Source of the DNA: Ruminococcus callidus | GTDB taxonomy: Bacteria > Bacillota > Clostridia > Oscillospirales > Ruminococcaceae | Direction: 5' to 3' | Assembly: GCF_020709055.1 (NCBI RefSeq) | Contig: NZ_JAJFCK010000052.1 | Span: 1 to 13,430, forward strand | DNA length: 13,430 nt | In this document: piece by piece, positions 1 to 10,732 of the stretch | How positions within the stretch are numbered: the stretch's first letter is position 1 | Layout of the letters: every line of letters begins with the position of its first letter | Notes under the pieces: model-generated | What the model was told of the DNA's origin: nothing | Seen by the model: only the letters and a program-made list of their open reading frames with translations | The model's database searches: none | Program-made: the position numbers and the translations under genes

Positions 1-91
1 TCTGCAAAAAAATTTGCTCGAAAATCCGCATATATTTCCTATGAACACAAGCTCTAAACAGTATCTTCCGGGATATTTCAAACGAAAACAA

Positions 92-127
92 GGGCTTCCT
101 GCACAAGCATGCGGGAAGCCTTTCTTG
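92..127 (+). terminator. Hairpin terminator, probably for a plus-strand gene left of the window
   Basis: An 11-bp stem pairs 93-103 with 110-120, with one T-G wobble and a 6-nt loop, followed by TTTCTT on the plus strand. The wobble pairs only in plus-strand RNA, so rightward transcription is favoured. On the minus strand the stem would also be followed by a T-rich stretch, so it could back up the rpoC operon terminator. No plus-strand gene is visible in bases 1-91, which are AT-rich and otherwise featureless. Confidence 0.55.
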
Positions 128-139
128 TTAGCCAAAAAC

Positions 140-190
140 AAAATGCCCCTGCGGCTTCGGAACAGTCCGATATCCGCAGGGGCATTTTTT
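140..190 (-). terminator. Rho-independent terminator of the rpoB-rpoC operon (possibly bidirectional)
   Basis: A perfect 12-bp GC-rich stem pairs 143-154 with 174-185, with a 19-nt loop. It is flanked by A-rich sequence on the left (a T-tract on the minus strand) and by TTTTTT on the right, so it can act in both directions. It begins about 24 nt after the stop codon of the small gene at 209-520 and is the first strong terminator after rpoC. Confidence 0.8.
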
Positions 191-208
191 CAGGGGAACG
201 CTCCCCGA

Positions 209-519
209 TTATTTGGTTTTTGCAGAATCACTGCGAGCCTGCTTCTCTTCTTTCAGCTTCTTCATGGTGGGACGCATCACCAGAAAGACCGTACCGCCGC
301 AGGCAACTGTAAAGATTGCCAGAAAGCTGAGAATCTTTCCGGTTTTTCCGGAGGATTCCTCCTCCGTGTCCTCTGCGGGATCCGCCGCAGAAGTCGTGGT
401 CTGTGCCGCAGGTTCTGCTGCACAGGTCAGTGCATTTCCCGAAACTGCCAGAATCCAAAGACTCAAAAAGCTGCAAAGCAGGAGCCTCCAGCGAATGCGT
501 CTACGCTTCCCCATGGCCA

Positions 520-520
<1 letters not shown>
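209..520 (-). CDS. Small single-pass membrane protein of unknown function, coupled to rpoC
   Basis: This 103-aa protein is not recognised as any family. It has a basic N-terminus (KRRRIRWR, residues 5-12), a hydrophobic signal segment (about 13-33) with a plausible cleavage site near residues 33-36, an acidic Ser/Thr/Ala-rich linker (about 36-58), a second hydrophobic helix (about 63-82) and a basic tail (about 83-103). If the first segment is cleaved, the mature protein would be a very short type I membrane protein with a small acidic outside part. Its ATG overlaps the rpoC stop codon by one base (TAATG). No Shine-Dalgarno site is visible, so translational coupling to rpoC is likely. An in-frame ATG two codons later is an alternative start. 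The terminator follows closely, so it is the last gene of the operon. Organisation and signals support a real gene; function is unknown. Confidence 0.65.
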
Positions 521-4116
<3,596 letters not shown>

Positions 4117-4146
4117 ACCGTTACCTCCCACTACAATCTATGAGGA

Positions 4147-4179
4147 GGACTCGCCGCAGCGCCAGCGCCGCAGCAGTCC
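4147..4179 (-). other. GC-rich hairpin in the rpoB-rpoC spacer
   Basis: In the leftward mRNA an outer 5-bp stem (GGACU with AGUCC) encloses an internal loop and an inner stem GCGGCG-CUGG-CGCUGC (6 bp with one G-U pair). No U-tract follows, so it is unlikely to be a terminator. It lies between the rpoB stop and the rpoC ribosome binding site and could be an mRNA processing or stability element. The structure is seen; the role is inferred. Confidence 0.4.
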
Positions 4180-4209
4180 GTAATATTTGTGTTTCCTGTG
4201 AGAACGGTA

Positions 4210-7200
4210 TTACAGCAGGTCGCTGTCTCCGTCGCCCATGTCATCCGAACCAAGATAGTCGTCGCCAAACAGATCGTCTGCATCATCGTCGCTGCTGCCA
4301 TAACCGTCGGTGTCATCATAGTCATCGTCGTCATAGCCGCCCTCCCGGAACGACATACCGGCATTCTTCATATCGTCGTCCACGGTATCGTAACTCATGG
4401 TCTCGTCTGCATCTTCGGATGCGGAAACCGGCTGCGGAATGATGCTGTCATCCTCGTCGAAGTTTGCCTTGAGGTCGATCTCATTCTGCTGGCCGTCCAG
4501 AACCTTGACATCCAGACCCAGCGACTGCAGCTCCTTGATGAGCACCTTGAAAGATTCCGGAATGCCCGGCTTCGGAACATTCTGACCCTTGACGATTGCC
4601 TCGTAGGTGCTGACACGGCCGATGGTGTCGTCCGACTTCACGGTCAGGATCTCCTGCAGCGTGTATGCTGCGCCGTATGCTTCCAGCGCCCATACTTCCA
4701 TCTCACCGAAACGCTGTCCGCCGAACTGTGCCTTACCGCCCAGCGGCTGCTGGGTAACCAGGGAGTACGGGCCAACGGAACGTGCGTGGATCTTATCGTC
4801 AACCAGATGGTGGAGTTTCAGGTAATACATATAGCCGACAGTAACACGGTTGTCGAACTTTTCACCGGTACGGCCGTCATACAGCGTGAACTTGCCGTCC
4901 TCGCTCATTTCCAGTGCCTTGGGGTTGATGACCTTATCCATGGGCTTCAGTTCAAACGGATCGTTGCGGTGCGCCGCATTTCTTTCGTTTGCCTCACGGA
5001 AGCAGTCACGGATGTCTTCTTCGTGCGCGCCGTCGAATACCGGTGTCATGACGTGCCAGCCCAGTGCCTTGGCAGCCATACCCAGATGCACTTCCAGAAC
5101 CTGTCCGATGTTCATACGGGAAGGTACGCCCAGCGGGTTCAGAACGATATCCAGCGGTGTGCCATCCGGCAGGAACGGCATATCCTCTTCCGGCAGAATG
5201 CGGGAAACGACACCCTTGTTGCCGTGACGGCCTGCCATCTTATCGCCCACAGAGATCTTCCGCTTCTGTGCGATGTAGCAGCGAACCAGCTTATTGACAC
5301 CCGGCGACAGCTCCTCGCAGTTCTCACGGGTGAAGATCTTGACATCTACAATAATACCAGCTTCGCCGTGAGGCACCTTCAGGGAGTTATCCCGCACTTC
5401 CCGTGCCTTTTCCCCGAAGATGGCACGCAGCAGACGCTCTTCCGCGGTCAGCTCTGTCTCGCCCTTCGGGGTGACCTTACCAACCAGAATATCGCCGGCG
5501 TGAACCTCGGCACCAATGCGGATGATACCGTTTTCGTCCAGATCCTTCAGCGCATCATCGCCCACGTTGGGGATATCTCTGGTGATCTCCTCCGGTCCCA
5601 GCTTGGTTTCACGGCACTCGATCTCCAGTTCCTCGATGTGCACCGAAGTGAAGACATCTTCTCTTACCAGACGCTCGTTCAGCAGAACGGCATCCTCGTA
5701 GTTATAGCCCTCCCAGGTCATGAAGCCGATGAGGGCGTTCTTGCCCAGAGAGATCTCGCCGTCTGCGGTTGCCGGACCGTCCGCCAGCACCTGACGCTTC
5801 TTGACCCGCTCGCCAACGCTGACGATGGGGCGCTGATTGATGCAGGTAGACTGGTTGGAACGCTTATACTTCTGGAGCTCGTACTTATGGGTCTTGTGGT
5901 CGTCGTCCACCAGAACGATCTCATCTGCGGAAACAGAATCGATCACGCCGTCATAATCCGATACCACGCAGACGCCGGAGTCAACAGCTGCCTTATATTC
6001 CATACCGGTGCCGACAAACGGGCGCTCGGTCTTCAGCAGCGGCACTGCCTGACGCTGCATGTTGGAACCCATGAGGGCACGGTTTGCGTCGTCGTTTTCC
6101 AGGAACGGGATCATAGAGGTTGCCACGGAAACTACCATCTTCGGCGATACATCCATGAAGTCGATCTTATCGGCATCGATTTCCAGAATCTGATCACGGT
6201 AACGTGCTGCAACCTTGGAATGAGCAAAACGTCCCTCTTCTGTCAGCGGTTCGTTCGCCTGCGCTACAATATAATTATCTTCCATGTCGGCAGTCATGTA
6301 GACTACCTCGTCTGTGACAATACCGGTCTTCTTGTCCACTCTCCGGTACGGCGCTTCGATGAAGCCGTACTGGTTGATGCGGGCGAACGTTGCCAGATAG
6401 GAGATCAGACCGATGTTCGGACCTTCCGGCGTCTCGATCGGGCACATTCTGCCGTAGTGGCTGTAGTGTACGTCACGAACTTCGAATCCGGCACGGTCAC
6501 GGGACAGACCGCCGGGGCCCAGTGCGGACAGACGGCGCTTGTGCGTCAGCTCTGCCAGCGGATTGTTCTGATCCATGAACTGGGACAGCGGCGAAGAGCC
6601 GAAGAATTCCTTGATCGCGGAAGTCACCGGACGGATGTTGACCAGTGCTGCCGGTGTGATGTTCTCTGCATCCTGCGCCTGAATGGACATGCGCTCACGG
6701 ATGACACGCTCCATACGGGTGAAACCGATGCGGAACTGGTTCTGGAGCAGCTCGCCCACAGAACGGATACGGCGGTTGCCCAGATGGTCGATGTCGTCCA
6801 CGTTGCCCACGCCGTCGCACAGGTTCAGGAAGTAGCTGATGGTGGCGAAGATATCATCCAGAATGATGTGCTTTGGCACCAGCTCGTCTGCCTTTCTGCG
6901 GATGGCTGCCTTCAGGTCGTCCTCTCCGGTGCAGCTCTCCAGAATCTCGTTCAGGACGCTGAACCGCACCTTTTCGCTGATGCCCAGCGGTGCGCAGTCG
7001 AAGGAAACGTAGCCGGAAATATCCACCATGCCGTTACCGATGACCTTGGCTTCCTTCTTGACAAAGCGAATGGCGCTCTCGCCGGTCTCTGTCTCGTAGT
7101 ATTCCTTGGTTTCTACGGTGATGTAGGCTTCCGTTACGCCGGCCTCCTGCACCTGCAGCGCCTGATCGTAGGTGAGCACGGTTCCGGTCTCGAAGAGCAC

Positions 7201-8109
7201 CTCGCCGGTATAGGCGCTGACAACCGGACGGGACAGCTCGTGTCCTGCCAGACGGCTGGCAATGCCCAGCTTCTTGTTGTATTTATAACGGCCAAACCGG
7301 CTCAGGTCGTACCGCTTGGCATCGAAAAACAGATTGTTCAGGTGGTTCAGGGCACTCTCCACCGTAGGCGGTTCGCCCGGACGCAGCTTCTTGTAAACTT
7401 CCTTCAGCGCATCATCGGTGTTCTTGGTGCCGTCCTTTTCCATGATGGTCTGTGCCAGACGCTCGTCGTTGTCGAACATCTCCTGGATCTCCTCGTCGCT
7501 TCCCACACCCAGCGAACGGATGAAGGTCGTGATCGGGATCTTGCGGTTCTTATCAATGCGGACATAGACCACGTCGTTGGAATCCATCTCGTATTCCAGC
7601 CATGCGCCGCGGTTCGGAATGACAGTTGCCTTGAACAGATCCTTACCGGTGCGGTCCTTTTCGGAGGCGTAGTAAACGCCCGGCGAACGAACCAGCTGGG
7701 AGACGATAACACGCTCTGCGCCGTTGATGACAAAGGTGCCGCTGTCGGTCATCAGAGGAAAGTCGCCCATGTAGATTTCGGATTCCTTGATCTCGCCGGT
7801 TGCATTATTTCTCAGACGAGTGGTCACACGGAGCGGTGCTGCGTAGGTGACATCTCGTTCTTTGCACTCTGCGATGGTGTACTTCGGGGTAGCGTCGATC
7901 CGATAGTCAACAAAATCCAGAACCCAGTTGCCGTTATAGTCCGTAATGGACGAAACGTCACGAAAGACCTCTTTCAGTCCCTTTTCCCGGAACCAGTTGT
8001 AAGAGTTCTTCTGTACCTCAATCAGGTTCGGCATTTCGAGAACCTCGTTGATCGTCCCGAAATTCATGCGAACGTTTTTCCCGCACTGTTTTGGCGTAAC
8101 ATGCACCAT
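4210..8109 (-). CDS. rpoB: DNA-directed RNA polymerase subunit beta
   Basis: RpoB is the second large subunit of core RNA polymerase, and this 1299-aa protein matches the family along its whole length. The rifampicin pocket is intact: QFMDQNN (510-516) and [13 protein letters not shown] (522-534), with Q510, D513, H523, R526 and S528 matching the drug-sensitive residues of E. coli (Q513, D516, H526, R529, S531). No classical resistance substitution is present. Also visible are [14 protein letters not shown] and [12 protein letters not shown]. The start ATG follows AAGGAGG at good spacing. The protein is about 100 residues longer than Bacillus subtilis RpoB, partly because of an acidic tail: residues 1256-1299 contain 19 Asp, one Glu and no Lys or Arg. 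No ribosomal protein genes lie immediately upstream. Transcription starts at the consensus promoter at 8273-8301. Confidence 0.98.
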   Translation of the reverse strand: MVHVTPKQCGKNVRMNFGTINEVLEMPNLIEVQKNSYNWFREKGLKEVFRDVSSITDYNGNWVLDFVDYRIDATPKYTIAECKERDVTYAAPLRVTTRLRNNATGEIKESEIYMGDFPLMTDSGTFVINGAERVIVSQLVRSPGVYYASEKDRTGKDLFKATVIPNRGAWLEYEMDSNDVVYVRIDKNRKIPITTFIRSLGVGSDEEIQEMFDNDERLAQTIMEKDGTKNTDDALKEVYKKLRPGEPPTVESALNHLNNLFFDAKRYDLSRFGRYKYNKKLGIASRLAGHELSRPVVSAYTGEVLFETGTVLTYDQALQVQEAGVTEAYITVETKEYYETETGESAIRFVKKEAKVIGNGMVDISGYVSFDCAPLGISEKVRFSVLNEILESCTGEDDLKAAIRRKADELVPKHIILDDIFATISYFLNLCDGVGNVDDIDHLGNRRIRSVGELLQNQFRIGFTRMERVIRERMSIQAQDAENITPAALVNIRPVTSAIKEFFGSSPLSQFMDQNNPLAELTHKRRLSALGPGGLSRDRAGFEVRDVHYSHYGRMCPIETPEGPNIGLISYLATFARINQYGFIEAPYRRVDKKTGIVTDEVVYMTADMEDNYIVAQANEPLTEEGRFAHSKVAARYRDQILEIDADKIDFMDVSPKMVVSVATSMIPFLENDDANRALMGSNMQRQAVPLLKTERPFVGTGMEYKAAVDSGVCVVSDYDGVIDSVSADEIVLVDDDHKTHKYELQKYKRSNQSTCINQRPIVSVGERVKKRQVLADGPATADGEISLGKNALIGFMTWEGYNYEDAVLLNERLVREDVFTSVHIEELEIECRETKLGPEEITRDIPNVGDDALKDLDENGIIRIGAEVHAGDILVGKVTPKGETELTAEERLLRAIFGEKAREVRDNSLKVPHGEAGIIVDVKIFTRENCEELSPGVNKLVRCYIAQKRKISVGDKMAGRHGNKGVVSRILPEEDMPFLPDGTPLDIVLNPLGVPSRMNIGQVLEVHLGMAAKALGWHVMTPVFDGAHEEDIRDCFREANERNAAHRNDPFELKPMDKVINPKALEMSEDGKFTLYDGRTGEKFDNRVTVGYMYYLKLHHLVDDKIHARSVGPYSLVTQQPLGGKAQFGGQRFGEMEVWALEAYGAAYTLQEILTVKSDDTIGRVSTYEAIVKGQNVPKPGIPESFKVLIKELQSLGLDVKVLDGQQNEIDLKANFDEDDSIIPQPVSASEDADETMSYDTVDDDMKNAGMSFREGGYDDDDYDDTDGYGSSDDDADDLFGDDYLGSDDMGDGDSDLL

Positions 8110-8199
8110 TGGCGAAAAACCTCCTTCACTTTGTCAGAAATGGCATAAACCGCACCTGCCCGTCGGAACTTTATTTTTTTCCAAAAATGCAGAAACCTC

Positions 8200-8229
8200 T
8201 TGACAGATGCGGATGGAATGTGGTATACT
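8200..8229 (+). promoter_or_regulatory. Strong sigma-A-type promoter facing the rpoB promoter
   Basis: TTGACA (8200-8205), an 18-nt spacer and TATACT (8224-8229), with a TG one base before the -10 box (extended -10). The start site would be near 8235-8239. It lies inside the rpoB leader and reads rightward across the rpoB promoter. It is too strong a match to dismiss, yet no gene follows before the terminator at 8283-8319. Confidence 0.65.
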
Positions 8230-8272
8230 ATTCTACTGAAATACGCAAATTTACATTACGATACATTTTTAT

Positions 8273-8301
8273 ATTATAAAACAATGCCGGAGAGTTGTCA
8301 A
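8273..8301 (-). promoter_or_regulatory. Consensus promoter of the rpoB-rpoC operon
   Basis: On the minus strand TTGACA (8301-8296), a 17-nt spacer and TATAAT (8278-8273) give a perfect sigma-A consensus. The start site would be near 8266, leaving a leader of about 157 nt before the rpoB ATG. The -35 box sits in the loop of the inverted repeat at 8284-8315, so one sequence serves as promoter element for rpoB and terminator for the opposite strand. Confidence 0.85.
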
Positions 8302-8319
8302 GAGCTCTCCGGCATTTTT
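8283..8319 (+). terminator. Intrinsic terminator overlapping the rpoB -35 box
   Basis: A perfect 11-bp stem (8284-8294 with 8305-8315, extended by A8283-T8316) with a 10-nt loop is followed by TTTTT on the plus strand. It would end the transcript from the promoter at 8200-8229. On the minus strand a T-rich run also follows, but leftward rpoB transcription starts downstream of it and would not cross it. Confidence 0.65.
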
Positions 8320-8466
8320 GGCGAAAAAAGCACTTCGGGTATCATTTCAGCTTCTCCGTTTGTGCAACTTGAGCAGTTGCTCTTCCGTTCGGGCACTGAC
8401 CGCCGGCAGCGGCATTTCGGCCTGCTGAAAATCCATCGTTTTCGGCTTCCTGATTTTTCCATTTTT

Positions 8467-8504
8467 CGGAGGATATTGACAGTCTATCCTCCGGGTGTTA
8501 TAAT
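8467..8504 (+). promoter_or_regulatory. Promoter of the three-gene secreted-protein operon, with inverted repeat around the -35 box
   Basis: TTGACA (8476-8481), a 17-nt spacer and TATAAT (8499-8504), with TG one base before the -10 box: a perfect extended -10 promoter. A 9-bp perfect inverted repeat, CGGAGGATA (8467-8475) and TATCCTCCG (8485-8493), brackets the -35 box and is a candidate operator. The predicted start is near 8511, about 52 nt before the ATG at 8564. Confidence 0.85.
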
Positions 8505-8563
8505 AAAACCAGCACGCAGTCCAAGAATTTTTAAGAAAGATTTTTCAGAAAGGATGGGTTTTT

Positions 8564-9184
8564 ATGAAAAAAATACTCGCATACTTCACTGCCTCGGTGC
8601 TGGCGCTGGCTTCTCTGCCGTATTCTGCCGGCGCAGCGGAGTTTGACCCGTTTCCGCCGGGGGATGTGGATCGGGACACCGTCATCACAGGACATGACGC
8701 TGCCATGGTCTCCCGCTATATCCTGCGGGGCGACAACCGCCTGACGGACAAGCAGCTGAAGCAGGCGGACATCAACCGGGACGGCGTAGTTGACCAGACA
8801 GACGCCGACCTCATTCACCAGCAGGCACTGGAAAACGGCTACCGGCTGGGAGATGCCAATCTAGACGGTAATATTTGGATAGAAGACGCATTTCAGATTA
8901 CACAGGCGAACGCCCAAAACGCTGCATTCCTCCGGGGGGATATCACTGCGCCATGGATGCCCTTCTTTTCCAAGCTGCAAATTAATCTCGCCGACATGAC
9001 CGGCTTTCCGTATCTGGAGGTCAGCCTTGACGATGCTATGACCGTATTGCAGTACTACAGTTATCTTGCAGCCGGCTATGACTTCGGCATCTCGCCCTAT
9101 GAACGTGACGTTTTCCGCAATGCCGACGGGCAGCGGTGCTATTACTTTGATCCGCACGATTCGATATACCACGAAAATTCATAA
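8564..9184 (+). CDS. Secreted tandem dockerin-like protein, first gene of a three-gene operon
   Basis: This 206-aa protein has a signal peptide (1-24, ending SAGA-A) and two dockerin-like modules. The first has two canonical 12-residue calcium loops: D34-x-D36-x-D38 to D45 (DVDRDTVITGHD) and D69-x-N71-x-D73 to D80 (DINRDGVVDQTD). The second has one good loop, D97-x-N99-x-D101 to D108, and a degenerate half (NLADMTGF... then SLDDAMTVLQYY, 154-165). The C-terminus carries DGQRCYYFDP with Cys192. No enzyme or sugar-binding domain fits in the remaining length. Dockerins normally plug a carrier protein into a cohesin; here the dockerins are nearly the whole protein. AGAAAGGA lies upstream of the ATG. 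It is an operon with the next two paralogs, with 14-bp gaps. Calcium binding is likely from the motifs; cohesin binding is inference. Confidence 0.85.
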   Translation: MKKILAYFTASVLALASLPYSAGAAEFDPFPPGDVDRDTVITGHDAAMVSRYILRGDNRLTDKQLKQADINRDGVVDQTDADLIHQQALENGYRLGDANLDGNIWIEDAFQITQANAQNAAFLRGDITAPWMPFFSKLQINLADMTGFPYLEVSLDDAMTVLQYYSYLAAGYDFGISPYERDVFRNADGQRCYYFDPHDSIYHENS

Positions 9185-9198
9185 TTGGAGGGATTGCT

Positions 9199-9816
9199 AT
9201 GAAAAAATCACTTGCATGCCTGACTGCCTCTATTTTAGCTATCGCCTCCCTGCCCGTTTCTGCCGGCGCAGCGGAGTTTGACCCGTTCCCGCCGGGGGAC
9301 GTAGATCGGGACACCGTCATCACAGGACATGACGCTGCGCTGGTCTCCCGCTATGTGCTGTTGGGCGACAACCGCCTGACGGACAAGCAGCTGAAACTGG
9401 CGGACATCAACCGGGACGGCGTAGTTGACCAGACAGACGCCGACCTCATTCACCAGCAGGCAGTGGAAAATGGCTACTGGCTTGGAGATGCCGATCTGGA
9501 CGGTAAACTTTCGATAGATGACGCATTTCAGATTGCACAGGAGTACTCCAAAAACGCCGCAATCCTCCGAGGGGATCTGAATGTGCCGTGGATGCATTTT
9601 TCCGGTCTGCAAGCCAACCTTGCCAACACGACTGGCTTTCCGTATCCGGATGTCAGCCTTGACAATGCTATGAATGTATTGCGGTACTACAGTCACTGTG
9701 CAGCCGGCCATGACTTCGGCATCTCGCCCTATGAACGTGATGTTTTCCGCAATGCCGACGGGCAGCGGTGCTATTACTTTGATCCGCACGATTCGATATA
9801 CCACAAAAATTCATAA
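9199..9816 (+). CDS. Secreted tandem dockerin-like protein, second gene of the operon
   Basis: A 205-aa paralog of the gene before it, nearly identical in residues 25-90 and in the last 35 or so residues. It has a signal peptide (1-24) and calcium loops at D34-D45, D69-D80 and D97-D108 (DADLDGKLSIDD). The degenerate fourth loop is NTTGFPYPDVSLDN, and the C-terminal motif DGQRCYYFDP contains Cys191. An extra Cys167 sits in the last helix. GGAGGG precedes the ATG, which is 14 bp after the previous stop, so the genes are co-transcribed. Most differences from the first paralog fall in the middle (about 91-170), which points to diversification of the second module while the first is held constant. 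Function unknown beyond probable calcium-dependent protein binding outside the cell. Confidence 0.85.
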   Translation: MKKSLACLTASILAIASLPVSAGAAEFDPFPPGDVDRDTVITGHDAALVSRYVLLGDNRLTDKQLKLADINRDGVVDQTDADLIHQQAVENGYWLGDADLDGKLSIDDAFQIAQEYSKNAAILRGDLNVPWMHFSGLQANLANTTGFPYPDVSLDNAMNVLRYYSHCAAGHDFGISPYERDVFRNADGQRCYYFDPHDSIYHKNS

Positions 9817-9830
9817 TTGGAGGGATTGCG

Positions 9831-10451
9831 ATGAAAAAATCACTTGCATGCCTAATTGCCTCTATTTTAGCTATCGCCTCCCTGCCCGTTTCTGCCGGCA
9901 CAGCGGAGTTTGACCCGTTTCCGCCGGGGGACGTAGATCGGGACACCGTCATCACCGGACATGACGCTGCGCTGGTCTCCCGCTATGTGCTGTTGGGCGA
10001 CAACCGCCTGACGGACAAGCAGCTGAAACTGGCAGACATCAACCAGGACGGCGTAGTTGACCAGACAGACGCCGACCTCATTCATCAGAAGGCGGTGTAT
10101 CTGCTGGGAGATGTGCAGCTGAACGGCAACATAAATGACGACGACGCTTTCGACACCTTACAGGAAGTCTCCTATGCTGCTACGTTCCTGTATCATGACG
10201 GCAGCACAACCCCGAAGTTTTCCAAATTGCAGAAAAACCTCGCCGATATCACCGGCTTGCAGGACGGCGCACCAGACATGGATGACGCCATGACCATTCT
10301 GCAATACTACTGTATCTATGCTGCCGGCTGTTTGAGCAACACTCAAGCAGCCTATGGCTCAGGCGTGTTCTATATTACAAAAAATGGTGCGCCGTGCTAT
10401 TTCTTTGATCCGGCGGATTATATTCAAAATGGTCCCGGAAAAGGATTTTAA
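9831..10451 (+). CDS. Secreted tandem dockerin-like protein, third gene of the operon, divergent C-terminus
   Basis: A 206-aa paralog. Residues 1-85 almost copy the second gene, but the rest differs strongly. The first module keeps loops D34-D45 and D69-D80. The third loop is weak (D94-x-Q96-x-N98 to D105), a five-residue segment before it is missing, and the fourth half is DITGLQDGAPDMDDAMTILQYY in outline (139-160). The C-terminus is NGAPCYFFDP with Cys189, plus Cys160 and Cys166. It has the same GGAGGG ribosome site and 14-bp gap as the gene before. A terminator follows 42 bp after the stop. The sharp switch from near identity to divergence suggests recombination joined a conserved 5' half to a different 3' half. 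Confidence 0.85.
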   Translation: MKKSLACLIASILAIASLPVSAGTAEFDPFPPGDVDRDTVITGHDAALVSRYVLLGDNRLTDKQLKLADINQDGVVDQTDADLIHQKAVYLLGDVQLNGNINDDDAFDTLQEVSYAATFLYHDGSTTPKFSKLQKNLADITGLQDGAPDMDDAMTILQYYCIYAAGCLSNTQAAYGSGVFYITKNGAPCYFFDPADYIQNGPGKGF

Positions 10452-10493
10452 GTTCATCAACAGTATTGTAAAAATTGTACAGTGCCCATTTTG

Positions 10494-10531
10494 CCAAGGC
10501 TGCGGTTTTCGTCGCAGTCTTGGTATTTTTT
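10494..10531 (+). terminator. Terminator of the three-gene operon
   Basis: An 11-bp stem with one G-T wobble pairs CCAAGGCTGCG (10494-10504) with CGCAGTCTTGG (10513-10523), with an 8-nt loop, then TATTTTTT. It lies 42 bp after the third operon gene. Confidence 0.85.
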
Positions 10532-10607
10532 CGCCAATTTTGTCGAATCCTGTCTGATTCCGTCGAATTATGTTAAAATATTTTCTTTATATTTTATCAA
10601 AAAGTGG

Positions 10608-10636
10608 TTGACATTGAATTTAAAATGTGCTATGAT
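10608..10636 (+). promoter_or_regulatory. Promoter of the 296-aa dockerin protein gene
   Basis: TTGACA (10608-10613), a 17-nt spacer and TATGAT (10631-10636), with TGC before the -10 box. The predicted start is near 10643, giving a leader of about 90 nt. Just after it, TGAGATAT (10644-10651) can pair imperfectly with ATATTCTCA (10670-10678). Confidence 0.8.
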
Positions 10637-10732
10637 AGAAGCATGAGATATCCAAAGTTCGAACGCAGAATATTCTCAGTACCGTCATTTTGATATGGTA
10701 TAAATTGTAAAATACGTATGGAGGTAGAAAAA

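Larger units (their letters stand above)
8237..8319 (+). ncRNA. Candidate short RNA overlapping the rpoB promoter
   Basis: A consensus extended -10 promoter lies just upstream and a strong intrinsic terminator ends the segment, so a transcript of about 80 nt is predicted. It has no convincing open reading frame. Its first 30 nt or so (8237-8266) would be complementary to the 5' end of the rpoB mRNA. It matches no RNA family I recognise. It could act through transcriptional interference or antisense pairing, or be a by-product. Existence is inferred from the signals only. Confidence 0.4.
8110..8563. other. 454-bp divergent intergenic region between rpoB and the secreted-protein operon
   Basis: This gap holds the rpoB leader (8110-8266), two overlapping opposed promoters, a hairpin terminator, and the promoter of the downstream operon, each listed separately. 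Between 8320 and 8466 I see no gene. The only structure there is a short hairpin, GCAACT (8364-8369) with AGTTGC (8375-8380), without a T-tract. A plus-strand open frame across the gap (8200-8646) runs through the promoters and out of frame into the next gene, and is not considered coding. Confidence 0.7.

Noticed and set aside
4117..4131. GTG at 4131 as rpoC start
   Set aside because: It has no Shine-Dalgarno site, and its own first codons form the GGGAGG that serves the TTG at 4116. The TTG start also fits family length.
4189..8148. 1319-codon open frame antisense to rpoB
   Set aside because: Same cause as the rpoC shadow; rpoB on the opposite strand is beyond doubt.
8467..8493. Inverted repeat as a transcription terminator
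   Set aside because: It has no T-tract on the plus strand and lies upstream of the predicted start site, so it would not be in the transcript.
8200..8646. 148-codon plus-strand frame across the intergenic region
   Set aside because: It starts inside a -35 box, crosses two promoters and a terminator, and ends out of frame within the first secreted-protein gene.
9235..9804. Minus-strand frames opposite the secreted-protein genes (also 8861-9172, 11620-12450, 12537-12992)
   Set aside because: They resemble each other only because the genes on the plus strand are paralogs. They lack ribosome sites and signal peptides, while the plus strand has both.
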